In this document: positions 25,971 to 34,718 of the stretch, one piece after another
Position numbering within the stretch: position 1 is the first letter of the stretch
Layout: the number at the start of each line of letters is the position of its first letter
From: Niallia sp052318935
GTDB taxonomy: Bacteria; Bacillota; Bacilli; Bacillales; Cytobacillaceae
Assembly: GCA_052318935.1 (NCBI GenBank)
Contig: JBQRKO010000007.1
Reading direction: 5' to 3' (one strand)
Length of the DNA stretch: 64,000 nt
Made by a program: the position numbers and the translations under genes
The notes under the pieces: model-generated
The model's database searches: none
Seen by the model: only the letters and a program-made list of their open reading frames with translations
Told to the model about the DNA's origin: nothing

Positions 25971-26405
25971 TAAAGGGGACGGAGCTGACGCTACTTTAAT
26001 GAAGGCTGTTTTCTCAAAGTTTGTTGTTTTCACAAAAAAGGGAGGGCTTACTTTAGTGTTGCCTTCTACCCAAAATTAATTTTCATACAAAAATTTGGAG
26101 AAGAAGTACTCAGCAGACTGAATACACGTAGACTCCTGTGGGAATGCGAGAAAGACGAGACCCCACAGGAGCGTATGCGACGAGGAGGCTCGACGCTCGC
26201 CCACGGAAAGCGTAGTGTATTCAGTCTGCGAGTTTAAAAGCAACAATCTATATGAAAACAGCCTTAATGCAAAAAAACGATGATGCTCTATAGTTTGTTT
26301 TTGTCCTTAGAAAGGATGGAGTAGCTTCACTCACGCCGCCTTTATTAGGTTAGAAACTGCTTTTTCCTTGTTAGATGATGAGACGAGGCATGAGTCTCCA
26401 TACGA
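25971..26405. repeat. dispersed repeat, family D, interrupted by a family B element
   Basis: The outer halves (25971-26001 and 26266 to about 26405) match 34541-34713: both begin AAAGGGG-CGGAGCT, contain GATG.TGCTCT.TAGT and CTCACGCCGCCTTTATTAG, and end in TCCTTGTTAGATG. In this copy a 264-base family B element lies inside, flanked by AATG on both sides; the other copy has a single AATG there. Confidence 0.75.
26002..26265. mobile_element. family B palindromic element (MITE-like) with AATG target duplication
   Basis: A 264-base element with terminal inverted repeats AAGGCTGTTTTC/GAAAACAGCCTT. The GC-rich core contains GAATACACGTAGACTCCTG, GACCCCACAGGAGC, GAGGAGGCTCG and a reversed GTGTATTC. 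It has no coding capacity. It is flanked by direct AATG repeats (25998-26001 and 26266-26269). Confidence 0.8.
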
Positions 26406-26545
26406 ATTTTGTTTACTAATTCTTAATATTAAAACGATAATAACTTTTTAAACTTCACCAAAATATTTGTTATAATATCTTACATAAAACAATAAAGACA
26501 ACACGATATATGTTGGCTTCTTAATAAAATGGAGGGAATAATCAA

Positions 26546-27061
26546 ATGAAATATAGTATTGTTATTTTCCCAGGAAAAGAGTTGCAAGATAAAGCTAATT
26601 CTTTACGTAAACGGTTTGACCCTAAATATGCATTAATTCCACCGCATATTAGCCTTATTAGTGAATTTGAAGCAAATCCTGCAGAAATAAAAGAAATTAG
26701 TAAAAAACTAGAGAAAGTAGCCAGTCACTTCCCTACTATTGGACTAAATATTTTAAAAATTAGCACGTTTCAACCTGTCGAAAATAAAGTTTATTTAAAA
26801 ATAGAGCCTACCCCGGATTTAGAAGATTTACATATTGAGCTTTCCAGCATACTTGGAGTGGAACAACAAAAGGATTCGTTTGTTCCACATATAACAATTG
26901 GCCAGCAGCTGACAAATGATGAGCATCTTGATATGTATAGCAGTTTGAGGATGAATACTTTTCAATATGAAGAGCAAGCTGACCGTTTTCATTTATTATA
27001 CGAGCTTGAGAACGAATCCTGGACAGTATACGAAACATTTAGACTAGGAAAGGAAATGTGA
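26546..27061 (+). CDS. yjcG: 2'-5' RNA ligase / 2H phosphoesterase family protein YjcG
   Basis: A 171-residue two-histidine phosphoesterase. The HxTx-type motifs are PPHISLISEF near residue 35 and PHITIGQ near residue 118. It is similar to B. subtilis YjcG, whose structure shows the 2H fold; the substrate is unknown, presumably a cyclic phosphate or RNA end. ATG 26546 follows GGAGGGAATAATCAA. Its stop overlaps the yjcF start. Confidence 0.9.
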   Translation: MKYSIVIFPGKELQDKANSLRKRFDPKYALIPPHISLISEFEANPAEIKEISKKLEKVASHFPTIGLNILKISTFQPVENKVYLKIEPTPDLEDLHIELSSILGVEQQKDSFVPHITIGQQLTNDEHLDMYSSLRMNTFQYEEQADRFHLLYELENESWTVYETFRLGKEM

Positions 27062-27495
27062 GTAAATTGGAAGTAATTATAGCTAAAACCGAAAAAGAGT
27101 TAGAAGATGTATATTATGTTCGCCGGACTGTTTTTATAGACGAACAACAAGTACCAGAAGAAGAAGAATACGATGAATACGAACAAGACAGTATCCATTT
27201 TGTCTTGTACGATCACAATAAGCCGGTTGGAGCTGGACGTTATCGCACATTTGATGAGTACGGAAAAATTGAAAGAATTTGCATCTTAAAAGAAAACCGC
27301 AAAGGCGGTTCAGGCAAAACTATCATGAAAAAAATAGAGGAGTATGCCAGTCACAATGGAGCACCTGCACTTAAATTAAATGCACAAACACACGCGATTC
27401 CTTTTTATTCGAAACTCGGTTATGAAGTAGTATCAGAAGAATTTTTAGATGCAGGCATTCCTCATAAAACGATGATGAAAAAAATAAAAGAATGA
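27058..27495 (+). CDS. yjcF: GNAT-family acetyltransferase YjcF
   Basis: A 145-residue GNAT protein. GTG 27058 overlaps the yjcG stop (GTGA), with AAAGGAAA just upstream. The acetyl-CoA loop is ERICILKENRKGGSGKTIMK, followed by KLNAQTHAIPFYSKLGY, typical of the ElaA/YjcF-type acetyltransferases. It forms a coupled pair with yjcG. Confidence 0.9.
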   Translation: MSKLEVIIAKTEKELEDVYYVRRTVFIDEQQVPEEEEYDEYEQDSIHFVLYDHNKPVGAGRYRTFDEYGKIERICILKENRKGGSGKTIMKKIEEYASHNGAPALKLNAQTHAIPFYSKLGYEVVSEEFLDAGIPHKTMMKKIKE

Positions 27496-27549
27496 TTGTT
27501 TTTTGCTCCTAAATTCAATCACGGTTCAGTTAATCAACTTGTAAAATAA

Positions 27550-27592
27550 ACAAAAAACTCTTGTCAAAATTAGACGAGAGTTTTTTGTTTAT
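27550..27592 (+). terminator. intrinsic terminator after yjcF
   Basis: AAAAAACTCTTGTC and GACGAGAGTTTTTT form a hairpin followed by TTTATTTTTTT, 55 bases past the yjcF stop. Confidence 0.85.
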
Positions 27593-27636
27593 TTTTTTAT
27601 TATTTGCCTACAATGGTAAGGAAAGGGTTGATTTCA

Positions 27637-28311
27637 TTGGATTTTCTTCACATCGTAATAGAGCTTATTATTGGTTTTCTTTCCCTTCTTTTTTTAACTA
27701 AGATTCTCGGGAAAACGGAGATTACTCAAATTACTACCTTTGATTTTGTTTCTGTTTTAGTGCTTGGTGAATTAGTTGGAAACGCCATGTATGATAAAAA
27801 AACGGGATTGCTGGAAATTCTTTTTGCCGTCGGAATCTGGGGATTGTTAATTTATACTACCGCAATTTTCACACAAAAGTTGCGATTAACACGAAAACTA
27901 TTAGAAGGAAAACCAGCCATAATTATAAAAAAAGGGCAAATTGATTATCAAGAGATGAAAAAAAATCATCTAGATTTAAATCAGTTGCAGCATCTTCTTC
28001 GAGCTAAAGAAATATTTTCCATCACGGAATGCTATTATGCTATTTTAGAAACAGATGGCACTATTAGCGTTATGAGAAAACAAGCTTATGCCACACCTAC
28101 TAAACAAGACTTAAATTTGCCTCTCCAGAGTGTTTCCTTGCCGATAAGCATTATTCTCGATGGAGAAATAGTCGTGGAGAATTTACCGATCATTGGCTGG
28201 GACGAGCAAAAATTAAAAAACGAGCTCAGTTTTTTAGGAGTTTCCTCTTATAAAGACATTCTTTATGCAGAATGGCAGGAAAATAAACCATTATATGTGC
28301 AAGGCTATTAA
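27637..28311 (+). CDS. DUF421 membrane protein (YetF/YdfS family)
   Basis: A 224-residue protein with three N-terminal membrane helices (IVIELIIGFLSLLFLTKILG and two more by about residue 80) and a soluble YetF-type C-terminal domain (LEGKPAIIIKKGQIDYQEMK and LPISIILDGEIVVENL). TTG 27637 is the preferred start because GGAAAGGG lies nine bases before it; upstream starts overlap the preceding terminator. Family members are implicated in spore or membrane stress in Bacillus. A second DUF421 protein is encoded at 31904. Confidence 0.8.
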   Translation: MDFLHIVIELIIGFLSLLFLTKILGKTEITQITTFDFVSVLVLGELVGNAMYDKKTGLLEILFAVGIWGLLIYTTAIFTQKLRLTRKLLEGKPAIIIKKGQIDYQEMKKNHLDLNQLQHLLRAKEIFSITECYYAILETDGTISVMRKQAYATPTKQDLNLPLQSVSLPISIILDGEIVVENLPIIGWDEQKLKNELSFLGVSSYKDILYAEWQENKPLYVQGY

Positions 28312-28327
28312 TGCGCCGGCGCTTTTC

Positions 28328-28600
28328 TTAAACAAATGCATGAAAGTTTCTTCCTTTTCCAGTAAGCTGTGCTTCTAATAAGGAAATGTCTTTATTTTCA
28401 TGCATTTGATTGTTCGAATGAGAAACGCTTATATGATTAAAAATGTTCTCATTCGCATCTTTTGTTTCCTTTTGCAAGCGATTGTTTATTGGAAATATAC
28501 GAGATATCTCCTGTTGTTTATACGGGTTTGTTTTTTTGCCAATTTCTCGTAAAGTATATTGTTCATACTGATAATTTGTAATCGGAAGAATATAACCCAT
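28328..28600 (-). CDS. conserved-looking small hypothetical protein
   Basis: A 90-residue protein starting MGYILPITNYQYEQYTLREI at ATG 28600, chosen because GGAGGGAAAGGGAA sits directly upstream; the longer frame lacks a ribosome site. It is hydrophilic, without membrane helices or recognised motifs. It is convergent with the DUF421 gene and divergent from the helicase. The family is not recognised, though the N-terminal pattern resembles small Bacillus-specific proteins. Confidence 0.65.
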   Translation of the reverse strand: MGYILPITNYQYEQYTLREIGKKTNPYKQQEISRIFPINNRLQKETKDANENIFNHISVSHSNNQMHENKDISLLEAQLTGKGRNFHAFV

Positions 28601-28787
28601 TTCCCTTTCCCTCCTATAAAAAATTATATGTTGAACACGTACTATTATTATTCCCAGCATTTTTAACCGCTTAAGCACGCTTCCCCTCTTTTCTCTCTCC
28701 TATGATTTTGATATGATTAACTGTAATCTTTGTAGAGCGGAACTCCGCTGTTAAAACTAGTTAGAATTAATAGATTTGAGGTTGCCT

Positions 28788-31061
28788 ATGCTATCAGCTT
28801 TTTACGTAAATAAATTAATACACTTACATACAATTAATAGACAAGATCTTCAAAAAATTCATGAAGATGGAAAACAAGGCTTGCTGGCATGCCCAGTTTG
28901 CGGAGAAACCGTTATGCTTTATATAGGAATAGAGAAGACTCCCCATTTCTTTCATCTATCAACCAAAATAGATTGCGAAGAATTTTCCTCTTCCGCTTCA
29001 GAAGAAACAGCAGCAGGTAAAGAATATGAAGAAAAAAATGGATTTAGAATTCCAAAATCTCGAACGATTGGCAGTGAACCAGTAAAAACAGGCTATAAAG
29101 AAACGAAGCAGCTACAAATAAAAGCACCCTTTTATCAGCCCGTCCCAACTGAGCCTTCCTATAAAGAGAATTATCTCCAATTGCTTCATAAAAGCGGTGT
29201 AATGCTTGATCCATCTCAAGCAAAAGCTGTTGCGATTCAAAATGGGCCAGCTTTAGTAGTAGCTGGTGCCGGCAGTGGAAAAACCCGTGTGTTAACAACA
29301 AGAGCAGCTTATTTAATACATGAAAAAGAAGTAGACCCATCATCCATCATGTTAGTCACATTTACATTAAAAGCAGCGACCGAAATGAAGGAACGTTTGC
29401 TTCAGTATCCTAATATGTCCCAGTCGCTCGTCAATAAAATTGTTTCCGGTACGTTCCATCGTATTCTTTATCAAATATTAATTTTTCATCAACCAGATAA
29501 ATGGCAGCGGCAAAATTTATTAAGTAAAGATTGGCAAAAAGAAGCATTATTAAAAGAGATAGGCAAAGACTTGAACTTGGATGGAAAAGAGTTTCCTTTT
29601 GATGCAGCCATACAGCAAATTGGCACATGGAAAAACTCGTTGCTTTTTCCACATGAAATAACCGCTGCAACAGAATGGGAAGAAAAGGTACTCCCTCTTT
29701 ATAAACGCTACGAGGAGAGGAAACATCAACAAAACTTATATGATTTTGATGATATGCTGCTTGGTGGATATTACTATTTCCTTGAAAATCCGCATATGTT
29801 GGAAATGTATCAAAATCGCTTTCAACATTTTTTATTAGACGAATTTCAAGATATTAATAAAGTGCAATATGAATGGATTAAACTGATTTCGAAAAAAGCA
29901 GCAAGCGTGTATGCGGTTGGAGACGATGATCAATCTATATATGCATTTCGAGGAAGTGATCCAAAATACCTTCTATATTTTGAAAAAGATTTTCCAAATG
30001 CAAAAGTAATTATTCTTGATTATAATTATCGCTCTGCACATGAAATTGTCACGACAGCACATGCAGTCATCAGCAAAAATAAAAAACGCCGTCAAAAAAA
30101 TATGATTGCTACCTACTCTGGAAAAACACCAAGGATGTTTTATCCATATGACGAAGAAGAAGAAGCAACCATGATTGTAACAGATATGCAAGAAAAAATA
30201 AAAAAGGGATATGAACCGAAAGATTTTGCTGTTCTTTATCGTACAAACACAAGCAGTCGAGCTATATTTGAACGGCTCGCATCTTCCAATCTACCGTTTA
30301 AATTAGAACAAAATGCCGGTTCTTTTTATAGTCGCTTTATTGTAAAAAGCATGATTGGATATTTAAAACTAACCATTGACCCTGATAACCATGATGCGGT
30401 AAGAGATATTCTGCCCTCTTTATTTGTGAAAAAATCTGTTCTGCAGGATATAAAAGCAACCAGCATCTTACAGGACTGCAGTTTATTAGATTGCTTCCTT
30501 TCTGTAAAAACCGGGTTTGCCTTTCAAGAATCCCGCTTAAAAAAAATCCCTTCTGTTCTTCATAAATTAAAATATAAGAACCCAGTGGATGCAATCACAA
30601 TAATAGAAAAAGAACTGGGATTTCACGAGTTTATTACGAAACGAGGAAATGAAGGAAATCAATGGGATAAAGGATCGGATGATATTCGAGATTTAAAGGT
30701 AGCTGCAAAAAAGTTCTCTGCAATCGATGAATTTATTGCACATACAGAACATATGATAGCGATGAATACAGAAATAAAAAAACAATATTTACATGCAGAC
30801 AACACCGTTACATTAAGTACGATTCATCGTGCCAAAGGATTAGAATATAAAGTGGTTTATTTATTAGGAACCGTCGACGGCTCTATTCCGCATGATTATT
30901 CACTAGAAGCACAACGTAAAGATGATCCTCTACCGCTGGAAGAAGAAAGGCGGCTTCTGTATGTTGGCATGACTCGAGCACAACAAGAGCTGTATGTATC
31001 GATTCCTATGCATATACGTGGAAAAAAGGCAAAGGCTTCACGCTTTTTACCCTCTATTTAA
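28788..31061 (+). CDS. yjcD: UvrD/Rep-type DNA helicase YjcD with CoiA-like N-terminal zinc motif
   Basis: A 757-residue superfamily 1 helicase starting at ATG 28788 after GAGG. Motifs in order: Walker A VVAGAGSGKTRV (residues 157-168), motif II LLDEFQDINK, motif III VGDDDQSIYAFRGS, motif V TLSTIHRAKGLEYKVVYL and motif VI LLYVGMTRAQQE. The N-terminal 130 residues are not helicase: they carry C35-x2-C38-x14-H53-x2-H56, the same spacing as in CoiA at 51352. It corresponds to B. subtilis YjcD by synteny. Its role in repair or DNA processing is inferred from the family. Confidence 0.92.
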   Translation: MLSAFYVNKLIHLHTINRQDLQKIHEDGKQGLLACPVCGETVMLYIGIEKTPHFFHLSTKIDCEEFSSSASEETAAGKEYEEKNGFRIPKSRTIGSEPVKTGYKETKQLQIKAPFYQPVPTEPSYKENYLQLLHKSGVMLDPSQAKAVAIQNGPALVVAGAGSGKTRVLTTRAAYLIHEKEVDPSSIMLVTFTLKAATEMKERLLQYPNMSQSLVNKIVSGTFHRILYQILIFHQPDKWQRQNLLSKDWQKEALLKEIGKDLNLDGKEFPFDAAIQQIGTWKNSLLFPHEITAATEWEEKVLPLYKRYEERKHQQNLYDFDDMLLGGYYYFLENPHMLEMYQNRFQHFLLDEFQDINKVQYEWIKLISKKAASVYAVGDDDQSIYAFRGSDPKYLLYFEKDFPNAKVIILDYNYRSAHEIVTTAHAVISKNKKRRQKNMIATYSGKTPRMFYPYDEEEEATMIVTDMQEKIKKGYEPKDFAVLYRTNTSSRAIFERLASSNLPFKLEQNAGSFYSRFIVKSMIGYLKLTIDPDNHDAVRDILPSLFVKKSVLQDIKATSILQDCSLLDCFLSVKTGFAFQESRLKKIPSVLHKLKYKNPVDAITIIEKELGFHEFITKRGNEGNQWDKGSDDIRDLKVAAKKFSAIDEFIAHTEHMIAMNTEIKKQYLHADNTVTLSTIHRAKGLEYKVVYLLGTVDGSIPHDYSLEAQRKDDPLPLEEERRLLYVGMTRAQQELYVSIPMHIRGKKAKASRFLPSI

Positions 31062-31090
31062 GAAGAAATCTAAACCATTTTATACAAAGT

Positions 31091-31143
31091 AAAAATGGGG
31101 TTCTCTAAGTTCAATAAATCTATCTAGAGCTACCCCTTTTTAT
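31091..31143. terminator. terminator between yjcD and spoVIF (convergent)
   Basis: AAATGGGGT and ACCCCTTTTT plus an inner CTCTAA/CTAGAG pairing form a hairpin with a T run on the plus strand, 30 bases past the yjcD stop and just before the spoVIF stop. Confidence 0.7.
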
Positions 31144-31149
31144 TTTGAG

Positions 31150-31404
31150 TTACTTTTTATTAATCATTTTGGATAAAGTGTTAAAGTCTAATTGTTTCCC
31201 GTCTGAAACAATTGATTTTACAATTTTATCTTCAGTTTCTTTAGGCACAGACTTTCCTGCTATCTGGGATACTCGGCGAATTACGCCTCTAACTGTTTTT
31301 TCATCTTTAAAATTAGCATTTTGTAAAGAATTAGCTAATTCAAATATATCTTTCATGTTTACACCAGTTTTTGATTCTATATTTTTAAAGAAATTATTGT
31401 TCAT
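31150..31404 (-). CDS. spoVIF: stage VI sporulation protein F
   Basis: An 84-residue small protein starting MNNNFFKNIESKTGVNMKDI, closely similar to SpoVIF (YjcC) of B. subtilis in length and throughout. SpoVIF is a mother-cell protein needed for spore coat assembly and GerR activity. ATG 31404 follows AAGGAGGAAAAA. It lies next to yjcD as in B. subtilis. Confidence 0.93.
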   Translation of the reverse strand: MNNNFFKNIESKTGVNMKDIFELANSLQNANFKDEKTVRGVIRRVSQIAGKSVPKETEDKIVKSIVSDGKQLDFNTLSKMINKK

Positions 31405-31514
31405 CCTTATTTTTCCTCCTTCTTAAGCTACTTTATATAGTATGAAGCTTAAGAAAAAAGGTGTAGCTTCCATTTAATAAAAAGTAAAATGCCTATAAGT
31501 TTTCACAACCACAG

Positions 31515-31602
31515 TAAAAAGGATGTCAACTTAATAGCTAACATCCTTTTACCTTTTAAACACTGCAGCCAACAACAAATCTATTTTTGTTGTTGGCTGC
31601 AA
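31515..31602. terminator. two hairpins downstream of the YjcZ-type gene
   Basis: AAAAGGATGT/ACATCCTTTT (31517-31551) and GCAGCCAACAACAA/TTGTTGTTGGCTGC (31564-31600) follow the YjcZ-type stop on the minus strand. The first has T-rich flanks on both strands; the second is followed by seven T on the plus strand. Confidence 0.65.
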
Positions 31603-31612
31603 GTTTTTTTAA

Positions 31613-31747
31613 TTAAAGAAAGCTTACGCCTACAATAATTAATAGTATAAATAATACTACAATCAATACAAAGGAAGAGCCACCATAGCCGCCTCCGTAT
31701 CCATAGCCGCCGCCATAACCGCCGTAACCGCATCCACCGAAACTCAT
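31613..31747 (-). CDS. YjcZ-family sporulation peptide
   Basis: A 44-residue peptide, start ATG 31747 after GAGGTGAAG. The first half is Gly/Tyr-rich (MSFGGCGYGGYGGGYGYGGG) and the second half is one hydrophobic helix (SSFVLIVVLFILLIIVGVSF), the layout of YjcZ-type sporulation peptides of Bacilli. It lies between spoVIF and the spoVA-type operon. Confidence 0.85.
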   Translation of the reverse strand: MSFGGCGYGGYGGGYGYGGGYGGSSFVLIVVLFILLIIVGVSFL

Positions 31748-31903
31748 ATATTCTTCACCTCACTTATGCCTTAGTCTCTATTAGCATATGGATAGTGAGT
31801 AGCATTGTATAGGCAAGCTACTAATACAGTAAAGAATGTACGATTGTCTTATTAGACATATGGCCAAAAACTGTTGTAGATTTGGATATATTACCTATTT
31901 ATT

Positions 31904-32587
31904 CTATTCCTGATCATAAAAGTCAAACGTAATGGTTCCATTATGATCCACCTGTGCAAGAAAAATTTCTTCTAAAACTAAACCTCTTTTTTCTAACGCA
32001 CTTGCTACCCATTTTTCACTCAAGTTGCATTTATTTAACGCTTTATCATTTATTTTCCCATCCAAAATAATAGAATAAAGTTCTTTTTCTACAGGTGGAG
32101 AATCGATGATATCTTCTACTAATACTGGCTGCTTTGGCTTTTTTAAAAGTACACTTAATCCCCCATTCGCTTCTAAAGTGGCAAATTCAACATCTTCCAC
32201 CCGAAAAATACTTTGTGTTCTAAGCTGCTCTAACAATTCATCTAAACTGTATTTTTCCTTTCTTAAATTATCTTCTATAAGATTTCCATTTTTAATAAAA
32301 ATAGTTGGAGTACCTTCCACAAAATTACGGAATCGTTTACTTTTTAAAGAAAGATAACTAATAATTACTGGGAAAGTTGTCCAAATAATAATTGCAGTCA
32401 CGCCTTCTCTCATCTTTAATTCTGAGTCCATAGATAAGGTTCCTGCGATATCACCAGTTGTAATTCCAACTATATATTCAAAAAAAGATAATTTAGACAG
32501 CTGTTTTTTCCCAAGAAGTTTCGCAATAAAGAAAAGACCAATGATGATTAAAAAAGAACGAATGAATGTGTTTATGACTTCAGACAT
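31904..32587 (-). CDS. DUF421 protein of spoVA2mob-like operon (2Duf-related)
   Basis: A 227-residue YetF-like membrane protein: N-terminal helices FIRSFLIIIGLFFIAKLLGK and IIIWTTFPVIISYL, then the DUF421 soluble domain (FVEGTPTIFIKNGNLIEDNL) and a second repeat of it (ELYSIILDGKINDKAL). It is the last gene of the spoVA-type operon, 42 bases after spoVAEb. In mobile spoVA2 operons of heat-resistant spore formers the DUF421 protein (2Duf) raises wet-heat resistance by affecting the spore inner membrane; the DUF1657 domain present in some 2Duf proteins is not obvious here. Confidence 0.82.
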   Translation of the reverse strand: MSEVINTFIRSFLIIIGLFFIAKLLGKKQLSKLSFFEYIVGITTGDIAGTLSMDSELKMREGVTAIIIWTTFPVIISYLSLKSKRFRNFVEGTPTIFIKNGNLIEDNLRKEKYSLDELLEQLRTQSIFRVEDVEFATLEANGGLSVLLKKPKQPVLVEDIIDSPPVEKELYSIILDGKINDKALNKCNLSEKWVASALEKRGLVLEEIFLAQVDHNGTITFDFYDQE

Positions 32588-32629
32588 TTCGTACGTCTCC
32601 TATAAAAAATATTCCACCAAGATAAATAT

Positions 32630-32986
32630 TCAGCCTTTTGGTTTAAAAAGCAAGGCACCGATAAATCCAAATACGATGGCGGCAGATATTCCTGAACTTG
32701 TGACCTCAAACATTCCAGTTAAAACACCAATAATGCCATGGACATCAGCTTCTTGCATCGCTCCATGCACGAGCGCATTCCCAAAACTGGTTATCGGAAT
32801 AGTTGCACCCGCTCCCGCAAAATCTGCAAATGGTTCATATAATCCTACTCCGTCTAAAATCGCTCCAATTACGACCAAAGTTGATAATGTATGAGCTGGC
32901 GTAAGTTTTGCCACATCAAACATAAGTTGTCCAATGACACATACTAAACCTCCAATTACAAACGCCCAAAAAAACATGGGGATCAT
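32630..32986 (-). CDS. spoVAE: stage V sporulation protein AE (SpoVAEb)
   Basis: A 118-residue membrane protein with three to four helices and the conserved segment DGVGLYEPFADFAGAGATIP followed by ITSFGNALVHGAM. ATG 32986 is chosen from AGGAGG eight bases upstream. SpoVAC, AD and AEb form the core of the channel that imports dipicolinic acid into the forespore and releases it at germination. It shares folding pattern with SpoVAC. Confidence 0.92.
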   Translation of the reverse strand: MIPMFFWAFVIGGLVCVIGQLMFDVAKLTPAHTLSTLVVIGAILDGVGLYEPFADFAGAGATIPITSFGNALVHGAMQEADVHGIIGVLTGMFEVTSSGISAAIVFGFIGALLFKPKG

Positions 32987-33025
32987 CCTTTGCACCTCCT
33001 AGCTTTTTTTTGTTTATTTAAAAAG

Positions 33026-34036
33026 TTATATTTCAATGGATACTGCATGGGCAATACATGGAATCGTTTCATTTTGCTGAAAACTTAACGGAGATAATAA
33101 AGCTCCTGTTGCAACAACTAATATTCTTTTATACTTTCCATTTTTCATTTCATTAAGTAAATGGCCATATAAAACGGAAGCCGAACATCCTGCTCCACTT
33201 CCACCTGACTGTACTGGCTGATTTTCTTTATACAGAAGAAGTCCGCAATCATTAAATTTTGTTTCATCTATTTCCCATCCCATTTGTTTTAATAGGGCCA
33301 TCGCTGTTTCTCTGCCAATTTTCCCTAAATCACCTGTAACAATTAAATCATAATACGAAGCGTCAATTCCTAAATCATTAAAATGGGAAGCGATTGTGTC
33401 AGCTGCTGCTGGCGCCATTGCCCCTCCCATATTAAAGGGGTCTGTTAATGCCATATCAATTACCTTTCCAATTGTTGCAGAAGTCGTATATGGCAAGTTT
33501 GCTTGATGATTGTTTGCAGTAAGCAAAGCTACTCCCGCACCAGTTACCGTCCATTGTGCAGTCGGCGGTTTTTGTCCCCCGTATTCTGTCGGATAGCGGA
33601 ACTGCTTTTCAACAGCCGCATTATGACTGGAGGCACCTGTTAATATATTATTTGCACCTTGATAATTGATGATAAAAGAAGCAAGCGCTAAGCCTTCCAT
33701 AGAAGTAGAACAAGCACCAAATAAACCAAAGTATGGGATTTTTAACGTTCTTGCAGCAAAACTTGTTGGTGTCATTTGATTAATTAAATCACCAGCTAAA
33801 AAAAACTCTATATCTTGTGGCTTCACTTCACTTTTTTGCAAAGCAGTTTGAGCAGCTTCCTCCAGCAATAATCTGTGTGCTTGCTCATACGTGTCTTTGC
33901 CCATCCATAAATCATCATGAAGTATATCAAAATCGTTTGCTAAATTACCGTTTCCTTCAAAAGGTCCACCAGATACGCCTGTTGATTGAATCACTGGATG
34001 ATTAGGAAAAAGCCATGATTGTTTTCCTTTAAGCAA
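33026..34036 (-). CDS. spoVAD: stage V sporulation protein AD
   Basis: A 336-residue thiolase-like protein that binds dipicolinic acid on the spore inner membrane. Landmarks are FGLFGACSTSMEGLALASFI (cysteine at the thiolase nucleophile position), TGASSHNAAVEKQFRYPTEY and SGGSGAGCSASVLYGHL. The TTG at 34036 with GGGGGG upstream is the likely start, one base after the spoVAC stop, so translation is tightly coupled. Length matches SpoVAD of other Bacilli. Confidence 0.95.
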   Translation of the reverse strand: MLKGKQSWLFPNHPVIQSTGVSGGPFEGNGNLANDFDILHDDLWMGKDTYEQAHRLLLEEAAQTALQKSEVKPQDIEFFLAGDLINQMTPTSFAARTLKIPYFGLFGACSTSMEGLALASFIINYQGANNILTGASSHNAAVEKQFRYPTEYGGQKPPTAQWTVTGAGVALLTANNHQANLPYTTSATIGKVIDMALTDPFNMGGAMAPAAADTIASHFNDLGIDASYYDLIVTGDLGKIGRETAMALLKQMGWEIDETKFNDCGLLLYKENQPVQSGGSGAGCSASVLYGHLLNEMKNGKYKRILVVATGALLSPLSFQQNETIPCIAHAVSIEI

Positions 34037-34037
34037 T

Positions 34038-34517
34038 TTAAAATCCCCCCAGCTTTATAATAATCGTTTTAATAAGTGCAACAACAAATGCTGAAAAGAC
34101 ACCAAATACTATGACAGACCCTGCAAGTTTAAATATATTTCCACCTACACCAAGCACAAATCCTTCTGTACGATGTTCGATTGCTGCTGATATAATACTG
34201 TTTCCAAAACCGGATACAGGTACAGCACTACCAGCACCACCAAACTGGCCGAGACGATCATATATTCCAAATCCTGTCAACAACATAGAAAGGAAAATAA
34301 CCGTTGCACTTGTTGGATTTCCAGATGTTTGTTCTGTGAAGTGAAAGAAATAAATATACATATAAGCAATTAATTGCCCAATTGTACAAATGATGCCGCC
34401 AACAAAAAAAGCTTTCACACAATTTTTTACAACTGGGCGTTTTGTTTCAAACTGCTGTTCTAATGTTTCATATTGTTTTTGCTGTGGCGTTTTTTGCTCC
34501 TCTTGTTTATTTGGCAT
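34038..34517 (-). CDS. spoVAC: stage V sporulation protein AC
   Basis: A 159-residue membrane protein with a charged N-terminus and four helices; TGFGIYDRLGQFGGAGSAVP followed by VSGFGNSIISAAIEHR is the family signature. In B. subtilis SpoVAC behaves as a mechanosensitive channel for dipicolinic acid. It is followed directly by spoVAD. A family D repeat lies between it and the upstream lipoprotein gene. Confidence 0.95.
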   Translation of the reverse strand: MPNKQEEQKTPQQKQYETLEQQFETKRPVVKNCVKAFFVGGIICTIGQLIAYMYIYFFHFTEQTSGNPTSATVIFLSMLLTGFGIYDRLGQFGGAGSAVPVSGFGNSIISAAIEHRTEGFVLGVGGNIFKLAGSVIVFGVFSAFVVALIKTIIIKLGGF

Positions 34518-34540
34518 TGTTTTTCCTCCTTTATTTAGGG

Positions 34541-34713
34541 AAAAGGGGTCGGAGCTACGCCAACTGTAATGGATAAAAAATGAGTGATGGTGCTCTGTAG
34601 TATATTTTTTATCCTTACTAAGTTAGATTGGCATCGCTCACGCCGCCTTTATTAGATTTGATTCTTCCTTTTCCTTGTTAGATGGTAAAGACAAGGGACG
34701 AGGATCCATATAT
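34541..34713. repeat. dispersed repeat, family D (uninterrupted copy)
   Basis: About 170 bases matching the outer parts of 25971-26405. It contains a long internal inverted repeat (GGATAAAAAAT against ATTTTTTATCC). The AATG at 34568-34571 marks the position where the other copy received the family B element. Confidence 0.75.
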
Positions 34714-34718
34714 AGGCC

